Shown here: one piece after another, positions 55,681 through 64,000 of the stretch | Layout: every line of letters starts with the position of its first letter | Numbering within the stretch: the first letter of the stretch is position 1 | DNA from: Theropithecus gelada | Lineage: Eukaryota > Chordata > Mammalia > Primates > Cercopithecidae | Direction of reading: 5' to 3' | Assembly (NCBI RefSeq): GCF_003255815.1 | Contig: NC_037668.1 | Location: forward strand, 90,077,451 to 90,141,450 | DNA length: 64,000 nt | Position numbers and translations under genes: made by a program | The notes under the pieces: model-generated | Told to the model about the DNA's origin: nothing | The model's database searches: none | Seen by the model: the letters and a program-made list of their open reading frames with translations, nothing else

Positions 55681-56461
55681 TATTACTTCAGAGAAAACAG
55701 TTTCCATGGAGTGACCAGGAGAGATACCAGGGTGCAGTGGGATGGGGAATGAGGAAGTGGGTGACAGCATGAATAGACTACAGTGAGAGGAAACCAAAGT
55801 AGAGGGTGGTAGAGGGGTTTTATGGAGGGTTCTTGTCAGATGGTGTAGACTAGACAGATATATAGGCCAAGTGGAAAATGTCAGAAGAGGGGGAGTGTTG
55901 AAGAGAAGAGGACGCAACAGACAAGGGCTCCGGAGATGCACCAGTTGAGGAGCTGGCTTGAAGGATCTCCACTGAGACTGGAAGAAAATAACAAGGATTT
56001 GTCAGGAGAGGAAGGTACAGTAGGATAGCAGTGCAAGGAGGATGGTGTGGGTGCAGTTCATATGATCACCTACAGGGTCTGGACTTTCAGCCAAGAAGAC
56101 TGATAGGCTGAAGGAAATGGAAGGACCAGTGGATGGGGTCTCTTGGAGGTCAAAATATAGTTGTCATGGGCGTGAGGTCATGAGATAGCTCAAAGGATGG
56201 GAGAATGCAACCAGAAGGGAAGATACTGAACTCTACATGACCCAGTCCTGACTCATGACAAGATCCAGGGTGGGGTCTGGGAGTGGTGGCCGCAGTAAAG
56301 TGGAGGTGGAGACTCTTGGAGTTAATGCTGTCCAAGAAGTACAGGCCAATCAGTTGTGCGCCCGGGTATTGAAATCTCTGAGGACTTGAGCTGGAGAGGA
56401 AGACCATGAGCCAGGTCTTGAGGGATTCAGTGAGAGGGCACTGGACCATTTTTAGTGTTTA
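55665..56461 (+). repeat. Ancient dispersed repeat, unnamed
   Basis: 'gtttccatggagtgaccagg', 'gggttttatggagggttctt' and 'gcactggaccatttttagtg' are in the recurrent old-repeat style. The copy appears split by the LTR at 56467 and to continue at 56891-57190 ('gactctgaggcagaaac'-type text reversed). Confidence 0.35.
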
Positions 56462-56466
56462 GGAGG

Positions 56467-56885
56467 TGTATTCATCTGTTCTCACATTATTATAAAGAAA
56501 TACCTGAGACTGGGTAATTTAGTGAAAAAAAAAACGGTTTAATAGGCTCACCACGGTTCTGGAGGCTGTACAGGAAGCATGGCAGCATCTGCTTCTGGGG
56601 AGGCCTCAGGGAGCTCCTACTCATGGCAAAAGACAAAACAGGAGCAGGCATCTTATATGGCAGGAGCAGAAGCAAAAGAGATGAGGGGAGGTGCTACACA
56701 CTTTGAAACAACCAGATCTCACGAGAACTCAGTATCTCGAGAACAGCACCAAGAGCATGGTGCTGGATCATTCACGAGAAACTCACCACTATGATCCAAT
56801 CACCACCCACCAGGCCCCACCTCCAACACTGGAGATTCCAATTCATCATGAGATTTGGGCAGGGACACAGATCCAAACCATATCA
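56467..56885 (-). mobile_element. MaLR LTR (MST/THE1 type), antisense, perfect TSD
   Basis: Starts 'tgtattcatctgttctcaca' and ends 'ccaaaccatatca'. The 5-bp TSD GGAGG is exact (56462-56466 and 56886-56890). Internal marks include 'ctgagactgggtaatttag' and 'gcatggcagcatctgcttct'. Confidence 0.92.
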
Positions 56886-57228
56886 GGAGGACAGTGATTG
56901 GATGGCATTTGGCTCAAAGAAAGAGTTGAGCAACAATGTGGAAGTGACAAGAGGGAGGTGAGACAAGCCAGCCACCGTTTCTGCCTCAGAGTCATGGAGT
57001 GTGGGTGAGCAACTTTCTCCTTCAGGGCTGCAGAGGAAATGCAGACTTCTGTGAAGGCAAAAGATGATGATCTGGAGGAAAAAGGAAGTGTGTTCACAAT
57101 GGATAGAGGGTTCCAGAGAGTGTCATGGCTAAATAGGTTTTGAAGCTGGAGTGAGAAAGAAATACAAGGAGGGAAAGGAGTGGTATAGAAAGGCTGGGGG
57201 AAGACAAGATGTGAGGTTGAGGAAGGGC

Positions 57229-57503
57229 CTTTTTTTTTTTTTTTTAAAACAGAGTCCTGCTCTGTCACCCATGCTGGAGTGCAATGGTGTGATCTCAGCT
57301 CACTGCAACCTTTGCCTCCAGGGTTCAGGCAATTCTCCCACCTCAGCCTCCTGAGTAGCTGGGATTACAGGTGCGCACCACCACACCCAGCTAATTTTTG
57401 TATTTTTAGTAGAGATGGAATTTCACCATGTTGGCCAGGCTGGTCTCGAACTCCTGACCTCAGGTAATCCACCTGCCTCAGGCGTGAGCCACTGAGCCTG
57501 GCC
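57229..57503 (-). mobile_element. Alu, antisense, with 3'-side deletion
   Basis: Poly(T), 'aaaacagagtcctgctctg', to 'gagccactgagcctggcc'. About 25 bases are missing after 'ccacctgcctca'. 'gaagggcc' flanks both sides. Confidence 0.9.
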
Positions 57504-57553
57504 AAGGGGAAGGGCCTTTTTTGTTACAAGACCCTTGCTCTAGGCAGGACCTC

Positions 57554-57828
57554 TATTTTTTTTTAACTTTTATTTTAAGTTCAGGGGTACAAGTGCATGT
57601 TTGTTACATAGGTAAATTTTGTCATGGGGGTTTGTTGTACAGATTATTTCATTACCCAGGTATTAGGCCTAGTACTCATTATTTTTCCTGATCCTCTCCT
57701 CCTCCCACCCTCCACCCTCCGATACGATAGGCCCCAGTGTATGTCGTTCCCTTCTACGTGTCCATGTGTTCTCAAGATTTAGCTCCTGCTTAGAAGTAAG
57801 AACATGTGATATTTGGTTTTCTGTCCTG
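57554..57828 (-). mobile_element. L1 primate-type 3' end, antisense, truncated
   Basis: 'cttttattttaagttcaggg', 'catgtttgttacataggtaa' and 'gtaagaacatgtgatatttg' are reversed L1PA/PB 3' sequence. The TSD 'gcaggacctct'/'gcagggcctct' brackets it. Confidence 0.88.
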
Positions 57829-57839
57829 CAGGGCCTCTC

Positions 57840-58584
57840 TTAAGATATTCGGAACAGAGGAAAAAGCAGGAGTCAAATGGGTCTTGAGTGACTCTTTCTA
57901 GGCCAGTGTCCTTGTTTCCCAAGCCCAGTTCTCTTCCCAACCAGGCTTCTCCCCAGGAGCCTGGAAGCCCCTACACCTGGAGGAGTCAGGCCAAGGTTGG
58001 GTGGCTGCCTGCCTGCCAAGAGCTCTGTAGAGCGGGTGGTGGGTAGTGGATGGGGGTGGCACTTGACTCCGAGACCCTTCCAACAGCCTGGGCATCCTTG
58101 ACTCAGGAAGTTACACAGAGCAATGGACCTTCCTGTTAGGACTGTTTTACTATAAATGAAACAGGAAAATATGAGAGAGTTCTTGAACTCTCCTGAGAGG
58201 AAGACAATAACAAACCATCTGACCACCCAACTGCGGCTCATTTTAAATAACTTTCTACGGCTATTTTAAGACAGAAATGGATGTTCTCCTATTAATAAGC
58301 CTGGCTAAGTAAGGCTGATCTGCAGCCAGGGTGATTCTGGAAGCCGCCTTCCCCACAGAGTCCCCGAGGGCGACAGACAGAGGGGCATGTTCTTGTCGAT
58401 GGACAGGTGGTCATTTCGGGCAGAAAATTCTATAGGGGAAGAGACTCCTCAACCTCTTATGCCTGCTCTAGCCCTTATTGGAGGAGCTCAAAAGCAGAAT
58501 TTCTGTGGCTGAAAGGAGGATTTCCCCGGGGCCAGGCATTGCCTCTCCCAGGCTCCACCTTGACCCTCCTGGACACTCCCACAG
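57840..58584. other. Unique DNA, no gene recognised
   Basis: No repeat supported. Frames at 57873-58241 (-) and 58407-58589 (+) are unsupported. Confidence 0.4.
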
Positions 58585-58700
58585 CCTAAGGAAGGAGGTT
58601 CTATTCTTATCCCATTTTATAGATGTGAAAACAAAGACATGGGAGGGTCCATTCTTCTCCAAGTTCTCACAGTTAGAAAGCGAAGCTGCGAATTAAGACG
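58585..58700 (-). repeat. MIR SINE relic
   Basis: 'tcttatcccattttatagat', 'gtgaaaacaaagacatggga' and 'cacagttagaaagcgaagct' in reversed MIR order. Confidence 0.65.
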
Positions 58701-60275
58701 GTTGTAAGTCACCACTCCCCACCGTGCCTGCCCTCCTGAGGCACGATTTAGATGCTGCCCAGGCCTTTGAAGCCAACGTCTTGCTTTGCCTGGGTGGTGG
58801 TGGGAGGTGGCTGATCGTCACTGCTGGACTCTCTCTTTCTTGCTCACTTGGCTTTTCGGTGTCCTTGTTGTAACTGAAAGAGCCATCATGGGCTGATGAC
58901 CAGGTCCCCTTCACCCCAGAACCATTTTGTGGAAGTGGTCACTGCCCGGCTCCCCTCCCCTCCTGTCCCATCAGACACTCAGTCACCGAAGGAGAAAGGG
59001 AGGAAGGGAGAGCCTGGGGCAAGGACAGAGGCGCCAGCCGGACCTCATGGCCTCTGTCTGTGTCACTGCCTTTCTCCTGCCTTTCCCAGTCTGACTTCTC
59101 ACTGTAAACCTTCTACTAGCCAGTTCTCTGCGTCCACCGTCTCTCTCCTCCTCATAGGCCCCCCAGCTCTAGCTCCACCATCTGGAATCTTCTGAGGAGT
59201 TCCTGTGGCCTGCAGCCCCGCAGCGGACAGCCTGCGTATCTCAGCATTTCTTGATTCAAATTCCTGAGGCAGGAATCTGATTGGCTCAGCTCCCTTTTTG
59301 TGCTGGGCCACAGATCATAGGTTGCTGGCCAGCCTGAGTTGGCCGTCCATGGACAGCCAGATTTGAGTAGGACAAAACACGGCTGAGGAATGTCCCCTCC
59401 TTTCAGCCAAAGTTGTTTGTTGAATTGTTCCTTTTAGAAGGGACAATGGCCAACATTTGTACTGTGCTTCTAAAGCCTCTGCTGGCCTGAGGCAGGAACA
59501 TAGTCTTTTGGGTCCTTTATAAATAACTGCTAGAAACAACAACCTATAATACAAAGGCTCTCACTCCAGTTTCACGACGACGGCGTACCCCCTTCTCTTT
59601 CAAACTCCTCCCCTCGCCCCAAATCTGTCTCCGGGAGCCCCCACTGGTGACTCAGGGGTGAGTCCAGTCTGCAGCCCACTGCCTCCCACCGCAAATACTG
59701 CTGGCCCCACGACCTTTGACACTTGGATTTTGGCAGCAGTCACTCTATCTCCCGGCCCCAGAGTTGCCTCTGCCGGCACCCTCAGCATCCCTAAGCCCTG
59801 CCGTGATTCAAGGAACAACCACGGGGAGAGTTCTTCTCCCTGTTTGCGGGTGTTACCTCCTATTAAATAGGATTTCAATACTCGGGCCCCGATGTTTTAG
59901 GGGCTTGAATGCCTAGTTTTTGCTCAAAGGCCACAATGCCCAGGATCCAGCACAAATGCCGTGTTGCCAGGACTGGGGATGCTGGGGCAAAGTTAAGGGG
60001 GGGACAGCAGGCTTTCCTCTGCCTTGGCCTGGGGGTGACCACGCTTGACTCGATTCGCCTGGGAGAAGTTATTTCCCCACAGACTCCTTGGTCTCCTGGG
60101 CCGTAGACTTGGGTGGGCCTCCCCAGAAAGTCTGACCCTCAGGGGTGAAGGTACTTAGCATGGAGCACCCCCTCACCCAGTATCCCCCACCTGGCAGTGG
60201 AAATAGTCAGGACCGGTTTTTCACTCTACATACAACCTGGTGTGAGAGGGAGAGACCAAACAGCATGGCAGTGCA
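58701..60275. other. Unique DNA, longest repeat-free stretch of the right half
   Basis: No Alu, MIR or LTR recognised. It contains a 13-bp direct repeat 'cctgaggcaggaa' (59263-59275 and 59486-59498), an inverted CCAAT box ('gattggct', about 59279) and 'ctttataaataac' (about 59515). No exon proven. Confidence 0.4.
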
Positions 60276-60545
60276 GCCAGGGGCCCGGGCCCTGGGGGCA
60301 AACAAGCCTGTTGTCTCATGCCAGTGCCTCCTCTCCAGTGGGCTGTTTGGCTTCTCTGAGCCTTGGTTTTCTTATCTGTAAATGGGGAATCATCTTTCCT
60401 CATGAGGTTGTTGTGGGAATTAAACTGAATGAGGTAATGCACCTAAATAAAGCACCAGAACCTATTCCGGTCCCTGGTGAGACCTGTATGGATGGGGATG
60501 CTATTAATAGTATGACCCTGAGAACTGAAGTCAGATTTGGCCACG
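60276..60545 (+). repeat. MIR SINE
   Basis: 'cttctctgagccttggtttt', 'cttatctgtaaatggggaat' and 'aatgaggtaatgcacctaaa' in forward MIR order. Confidence 0.75.
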
Positions 60546-61088
60546 TGCGTGAGGCCCAGTGATCTCACTATAGCTGTCATAGGTATTGCCTCCCAGGAGG
60601 AGCAGGATGGAGACCCTTGGGATGAAGAATACCGTGTGACCTGTGTCCCAGCCCCAGGGCTGCTGGGAAGGCGATGAGTGGAGAGGGAGGTTGGCCTTTA
60701 AGTTTATACATGTCTCCTTCCTGTACTCGCTGTCTGCCTGGTCTTGGGGTCACATGAGAAGTAGAAACAGGGTAGGAGACATAGGGTGAGGAAGCATGAA
60801 GCGATGGGATGCTGACAGCGGTAGACCTAGGGTAATGGGTTAGGACTTCAGAGGTGCACTATGCATCTTACTGGGTTGATTGCTCCCTGGCAGCCAGTCC
60901 TTTATAAGGGACATGAGCCTATCCCTTGGATATCAACTAGGGATGGATGGTACGGACTTGATGTTATACCTAGGAATACATTTTCAGGGGACACATTGCC
61001 TGCATTGGAATCCCAGCTCCACCAATCACAAGCTGTTTGACCTTGGACCAATGTCTTAGTCCATTTCTGCTGATATCACAAAGTACCT

Positions 61089-61400
61089 GGGTGGGAGCCG
61101 TGGTTCACACCTATAATCCCAGCACTTTAGGAGGCCAAGGCTGGAGGATTGCTTGAGCCCAGGAGTTTGAGACCAGCCTGGGCATAGCAACATAGCAAGT
61201 GAGACCTTGTCTCCACCAAAACTTTAAAACGTAGTTGAGCTTGGTCGTGCATGTCTGTAGTCCCAGCTACGTGGGAGGCTGAGGTGGGAGTATCGCTTGA
61301 GCTCAGGAGTTCAAGGTTATGGTGAGCTATTATTGTGCCACTCTACTCCAGCCTGGGTGACAGAGTACGACCTCATCTCAAAAACAAAACAAACAAAAAC
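61089..61400 (+). mobile_element. AluJ-like
   Basis: 'gggtgggagccgtggttcac' to an AAAAC tail. Inserted about 40 bp inside the LTR. Confidence 0.88.
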
Positions 61401-61666
61401 TGAAAGACAAAAAAATTCTGAGGCTGGGGAATTTATAAATAACAAAAATGTATTTCTCCCAGTTCTGGAGACTGGGAAGTCCAAGATCAAGGTGCTGGCA
61501 GATTCCGTGTCTGGTGAGGGCTGCTGTCCGCTTCCAAGATGGTAATTCTTGCTGCCTTCTCACATGGCAGAAGGGGCCAACAGCCAACAGCTCCTCAAGC
61601 CTCTTTTATAAGGACGTTAATTCTTCTATTCATGAGGGCTCCACTCCTGAGGGCCTCACTCACCTC

Positions 61667-61965
61667 TTTTTTTTTTTTTTTTTTTGAGATGGAGTCTCGC
61701 TCTGTCACCCAGGCTGGAGTGCAGTGGTGTGATTTGGCTCACTGCAACCTCCACCTCCTGGGTTCAAGTGATTCTCATGCCTCAGCCTCTTGGGTAGCTG
61801 AGATTACAGGTGCCCACCACTACACCTGGCTAATTTTTGTATTTTTAGTAGAGACGGGATTTCACCATGTTGACCAGGCTATCTCAAACTCCTGACCTCA
61901 AGTGATCCCCCCATCTTGGCCTCCCAAAGTGCTGGGATTACAGGTGTGAGCCACTGTGTCCAGCA
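61667..61965 (-). mobile_element. AluS-like, antisense
   Basis: Poly(T) to 'gagccactgtgtccagc'. The TSD 'ctcactcacctct' is on both sides of the element. Confidence 0.93.
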
Positions 61966-62194
61966 CTCTCACTCACCTCTTAATACTATCATACTGGTGA
62001 TTACATTTCAACATATGAATTTTGGAGGGACACCTTCAGACCACAGCAGCCAGTTCCTCCAAGCCTCAGGTTCCTCATCTGTGAAATGGGAGTCACAATA
62101 GTACCTTTCGTGTAAAACTGTTATGACCAGTTAATCAGGTAATACACATAAAGTGCTTAAAACAGCGCCTGGCACATGGCAAATGTACTCGTTA

Positions 62195-62310
62195 TTTTTA
62201 TTGAACTCACCTGTGTCTCACCTTCTCTACATAGATTGCAAGTTCCTAAAGGCACTTTAATTTTTTGTTTTTCTCATTATAGACCAGTGTTGATGATGGG
62301 AAAATGAATG
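62195..62310 (+). repeat. L2 LINE 3'-end relic
   Basis: 'tctacatagattgcaagttc' and 'ctaaaggcactttaatt' then 'gaaaatgaatgagtg' fit the L2 terminus. Confidence 0.5.
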
Positions 62311-62435
62311 AGTGAAAAATAAACTTGCTTACAAATTTCCAGTGAAGAAGAGTTTATTAACAGTGCTTAGACATGTGTGGTTTTATGCATTTAGAGAGGC
62401 CCATCCCCTCAGTGTGATGCAATGTGACACAGACC

Positions 62436-62745
62436 TACACCCACAACTTTCCAAACTCCCCTCCCATACTCTCCGCCACCTCCCATTCCCATATCCCTAC
62501 CCACATCTACCCACCCAGAGGCCCACTCCCATTTCACGGTACCTCCCATACACACATCCCACCCCACTTCCACACCCCTCACACACAAACACACATGGCC
62601 CGTCACCGCACCCCATATCCACACACCCACATCCATTTTCCCCACATGCTCCCCTCTTTACACCCATCCACACAAGGGCATGTGTGGGCACACACTCGTG
62701 CATACACACACACACTCCCTCTCTCTGTCTTTCTCCCATCCTCAA
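62436..62745 (+). repeat. C/A-rich low-complexity tract
   Basis: Hardly any G: 'cccacatctacccacccag', 'cacacaaacacacatgg', 'catacacacacacactcc'. It ends in a (CA)n stub near 62702-62716 and (TC)n near 62720. The open frames here are repeats, not genes. Confidence 0.9.
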
Positions 62746-63205
62746 GTAATCTAGGAAAAATCTTTTCCTTCTATATCCCTCCTTAAAGGAAGTCAGGAAA
62801 AGAAAACCTGGCCTGCTGGATGTTCTGGGTCTTCAGCCTCTTACCCATTTCTGCCCCTGCTCTCCTTCACGTCTTCCACCCTCTCATTTGAAAGAACAAA
62901 CCCTGGGTGGTCTGGACCTGAGTCTCTCAGATGCCACTGAAATGATGCCATGGTTCAGAGGTTACCAAGAATAGGAATCTTCTTCCATTTCCTCCTGATG
63001 GGAAAATTCATTTCCTTTTTGCGAATACCTGGAGGGAAATGATTCTCTTCTCAATCCCAGAGGAGTACAGCGAGGCCTGCTACAGAGCAACTCAGCTACA
63101 TCTGGCTTTTCCCCCTTCAGGGAAAATTCTAACCACTCTTAGTTCATCTCTGCAATGATTTTTGCATTGCCAAGGGGAGAGAGAGGAGAAAACTGACATA
63201 TGTAA
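62746..63205. other. Unique DNA, no gene recognised
   Basis: Nothing assigned. Confidence 0.4.
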
Positions 63206-63385
63206 CATCTTCTATTTGAGTGACATCATTTAAAGCTCATAACAATACAAAGTTGGATAGTCCTCCATTGTACAAATGAGGACACTGAGCACAGAGGTGT
63301 TTGGTAACTTGTCCATGTCACACAGTAAATAAATGATGGTGCAAAGACGCAAATTCTTCTAACTCTGAAACTGCAACTAAAAAAG
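63206..63385 (-). repeat. MIR SINE
   Basis: 'acaaatgaggacactgagca', 'cttgtccatgtcacacagta' and 'gcaaagacgcaaattcttct' in reversed MIR order. Confidence 0.7.
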
Positions 63386-63597
63386 GGAAAGATTCTTTCC
63401 ATAATCTTCAGTCTAAAATGGGTGACTCTGCTGCTCTAGAGAACAGCTTTGCCAGACAATGGCCTTGTCTTACATTTGCCCAGTGACATGCACAACCCTT
63501 CCTATGAGGGACCTCAACAAGAAAGCGCAAGTGACATGGCAGCTCTGCATTTTTAGGGAGATGGACCCACTTCCTTTTGACTCTGGCAAGGAGCTTC

Positions 63598-63874
63598 TCC
63601 ATCCATCTACCCATCCATCTATCTGTCTATCTATCCATCCATCCATCCATCCATCCATCCACACATCCACACATCCATTTATCCATACATGTATCCACCC
63701 ACATATCTATCTACCCATTTGCTCTTCCACCCACCCAACCACCCAGCCACCCATGCATTCATCTACTCACCCACCTATCTATTCATCCATTCACTTATCC
63801 ACCTATCCATCCACCCATTCACCCACCCATCCATCCACCTATCCATCCATCGACCCATCCATTTATTCATCTAA
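63598..63874 (+). repeat. (ATCC)n tetranucleotide array
   Basis: About 277 bp of ATCC/ACCC/ATCT units. The purest part is 63632-63662, then variants 'acccacccaaccacccag' and 'ctatccatccatcg'. The frames on both strands (Ile/His/Pro/Ser repeats) are only this array. Confidence 0.95.
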
Positions 63875-63879
63875 CTAAA

Positions 63880-64000
63880 ACTTTTCTGAGCTTCGATTTG
63901 CTTATTTATAAAATGGAGAAAGTTGATATGAGGTTTAAGGGATATAGAACATGTTAAATACCTGACATATAATAGGTTCATAATGTTTATGCAATGGATG
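63880..64000 (+). repeat. MIR SINE relic, cut by window end
   Basis: 'ctgagcttcgatttgcttat', 'ttataaaatggagaaagttg' and 'acctgacatataataggttc' in forward MIR order. Confidence 0.6.

Larger units (their letters stand above)
61052..62048 (-). mobile_element. MaLR LTR, antisense, carrying two Alus
   Basis: Starts 'tgtcttagtccatttctgct' and ends 'cagaccacagca'. Body pieces 61401-61666 ('cttctcacatggcagaaggg') and 61966-62048 ('atttcaacatatgaattttg') flank the Alus. Confidence 0.85.
60985..62170 (+). repeat. MIR SINE split by MaLR LTR
   Basis: The left half (60985-61051, 'aatcccagctccaccaatca', 'ttgaccttgg') and right half (62049-62170, 'cctcatctgtgaaatgggag', 'cagcgcctggcacatggc') join into one forward MIR. 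Confidence 0.8.

Noticed and set aside
8017..61895. Frequent frames reading like 'ETESRSVAQAGVQW' or 'CSGAISAHCNLRL'
   Set aside because: These are translations of antisense Alu elements and carry no gene meaning.
62312..62786. His/Thr/Pro-rich frames of 120-145 codons
   Set aside because: They come from the C/A-rich low-complexity tract.
63598..63874. Possible CRISPR-like array
   Set aside because: The repeats are 4-bp units without unique spacers, and the window is primate DNA.
63459..63957. Ile/His/Pro-rich frames at the right end
   Set aside because: They are the ATCC tetranucleotide array read in different phases.
1..64000. A new defence, biosynthetic or mobile gene system
   Set aside because: The content is explained by primate interspersed repeats, one CpG island and unique non-coding DNA. 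No multi-gene arrangement is visible.

Overview
This window looks like non-coding nuclear DNA from an Old World monkey (Cercopithecidae: macaque, baboon, guenon and relatives). The primate call rests on about 45 Alu copies plus MIR, L2, L1, MaLR and Tigger relics. The Old World monkey call rests on the youngest Alus (17553, 21788, 47159 and 52057). These carry GGCTCAAGCC near the 5' end and/or GAGATCCGGCCAC or GAGATCCGACCAC in the right arm, which I know as marks of the AluYRa lineage and not of human AluY. The species cannot be fixed from the sequence alone.

Layout. 0-8 kb: mostly unique DNA with MIR/L2 relics, one 41-bp tandem duplication, a homeodomain-like AT palindrome cluster, a Tigger-like relic, a (CA)n tract and a MaLR LTR with an Alu in it. 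8-11.4 kb: an antisense L1 broken by Alus, preceded by a false-looking duplication of one AluY across a single N. 12-27.9 kb: Alus, MIRs, a U6 snRNA pseudogene, a MER5A-like element split by a young Alu, a MIR split by a MaLR LTR, and old unnamed repeat. 27.9-34.5 kb: a stretch with no Alu, holding a MaLR LTR with perfect target duplications, a hAT-like and a Tigger element, and an L1 3' end. 34.5-38.9 kb: MIR/L2 and unique DNA. 39.0-40.0 kb: a CpG island, the only convincing gene-control feature, with a strong minus-strand splice donor at 39618/39619 that suggests a first exon of a transcript running toward position 1. 40-57 kb: a dense Alu/L1/LTR nest that includes two ERV LTRs (43020-43463 and 48167-49243) and several Alu-in-Alu insertions. 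57-64 kb: an L1 3' end, about 1.5 kb of unique DNA, a three-level nest (MIR, MaLR LTR, two Alus), a C/A-rich tract and a long ATCC-type tetranucleotide array.

No protein-coding exon could be established. The open frames are translations of antisense Alus, of GC-rich CpG-island DNA or of simple repeats. Apart from the CpG island, the content is the record of successive retrotransposon insertions, many datable by nesting and target-site duplications (TSDs). I found no sign of a new enzymatic or defence system. The most useful leads are the assembly artefact at 8347, the CpG-island first exon, the 1.08-kb nested LTR and the palindrome cluster near 1.86 kb. Repeat family names and edges come from memory of consensus sequences and should be read as approximate.
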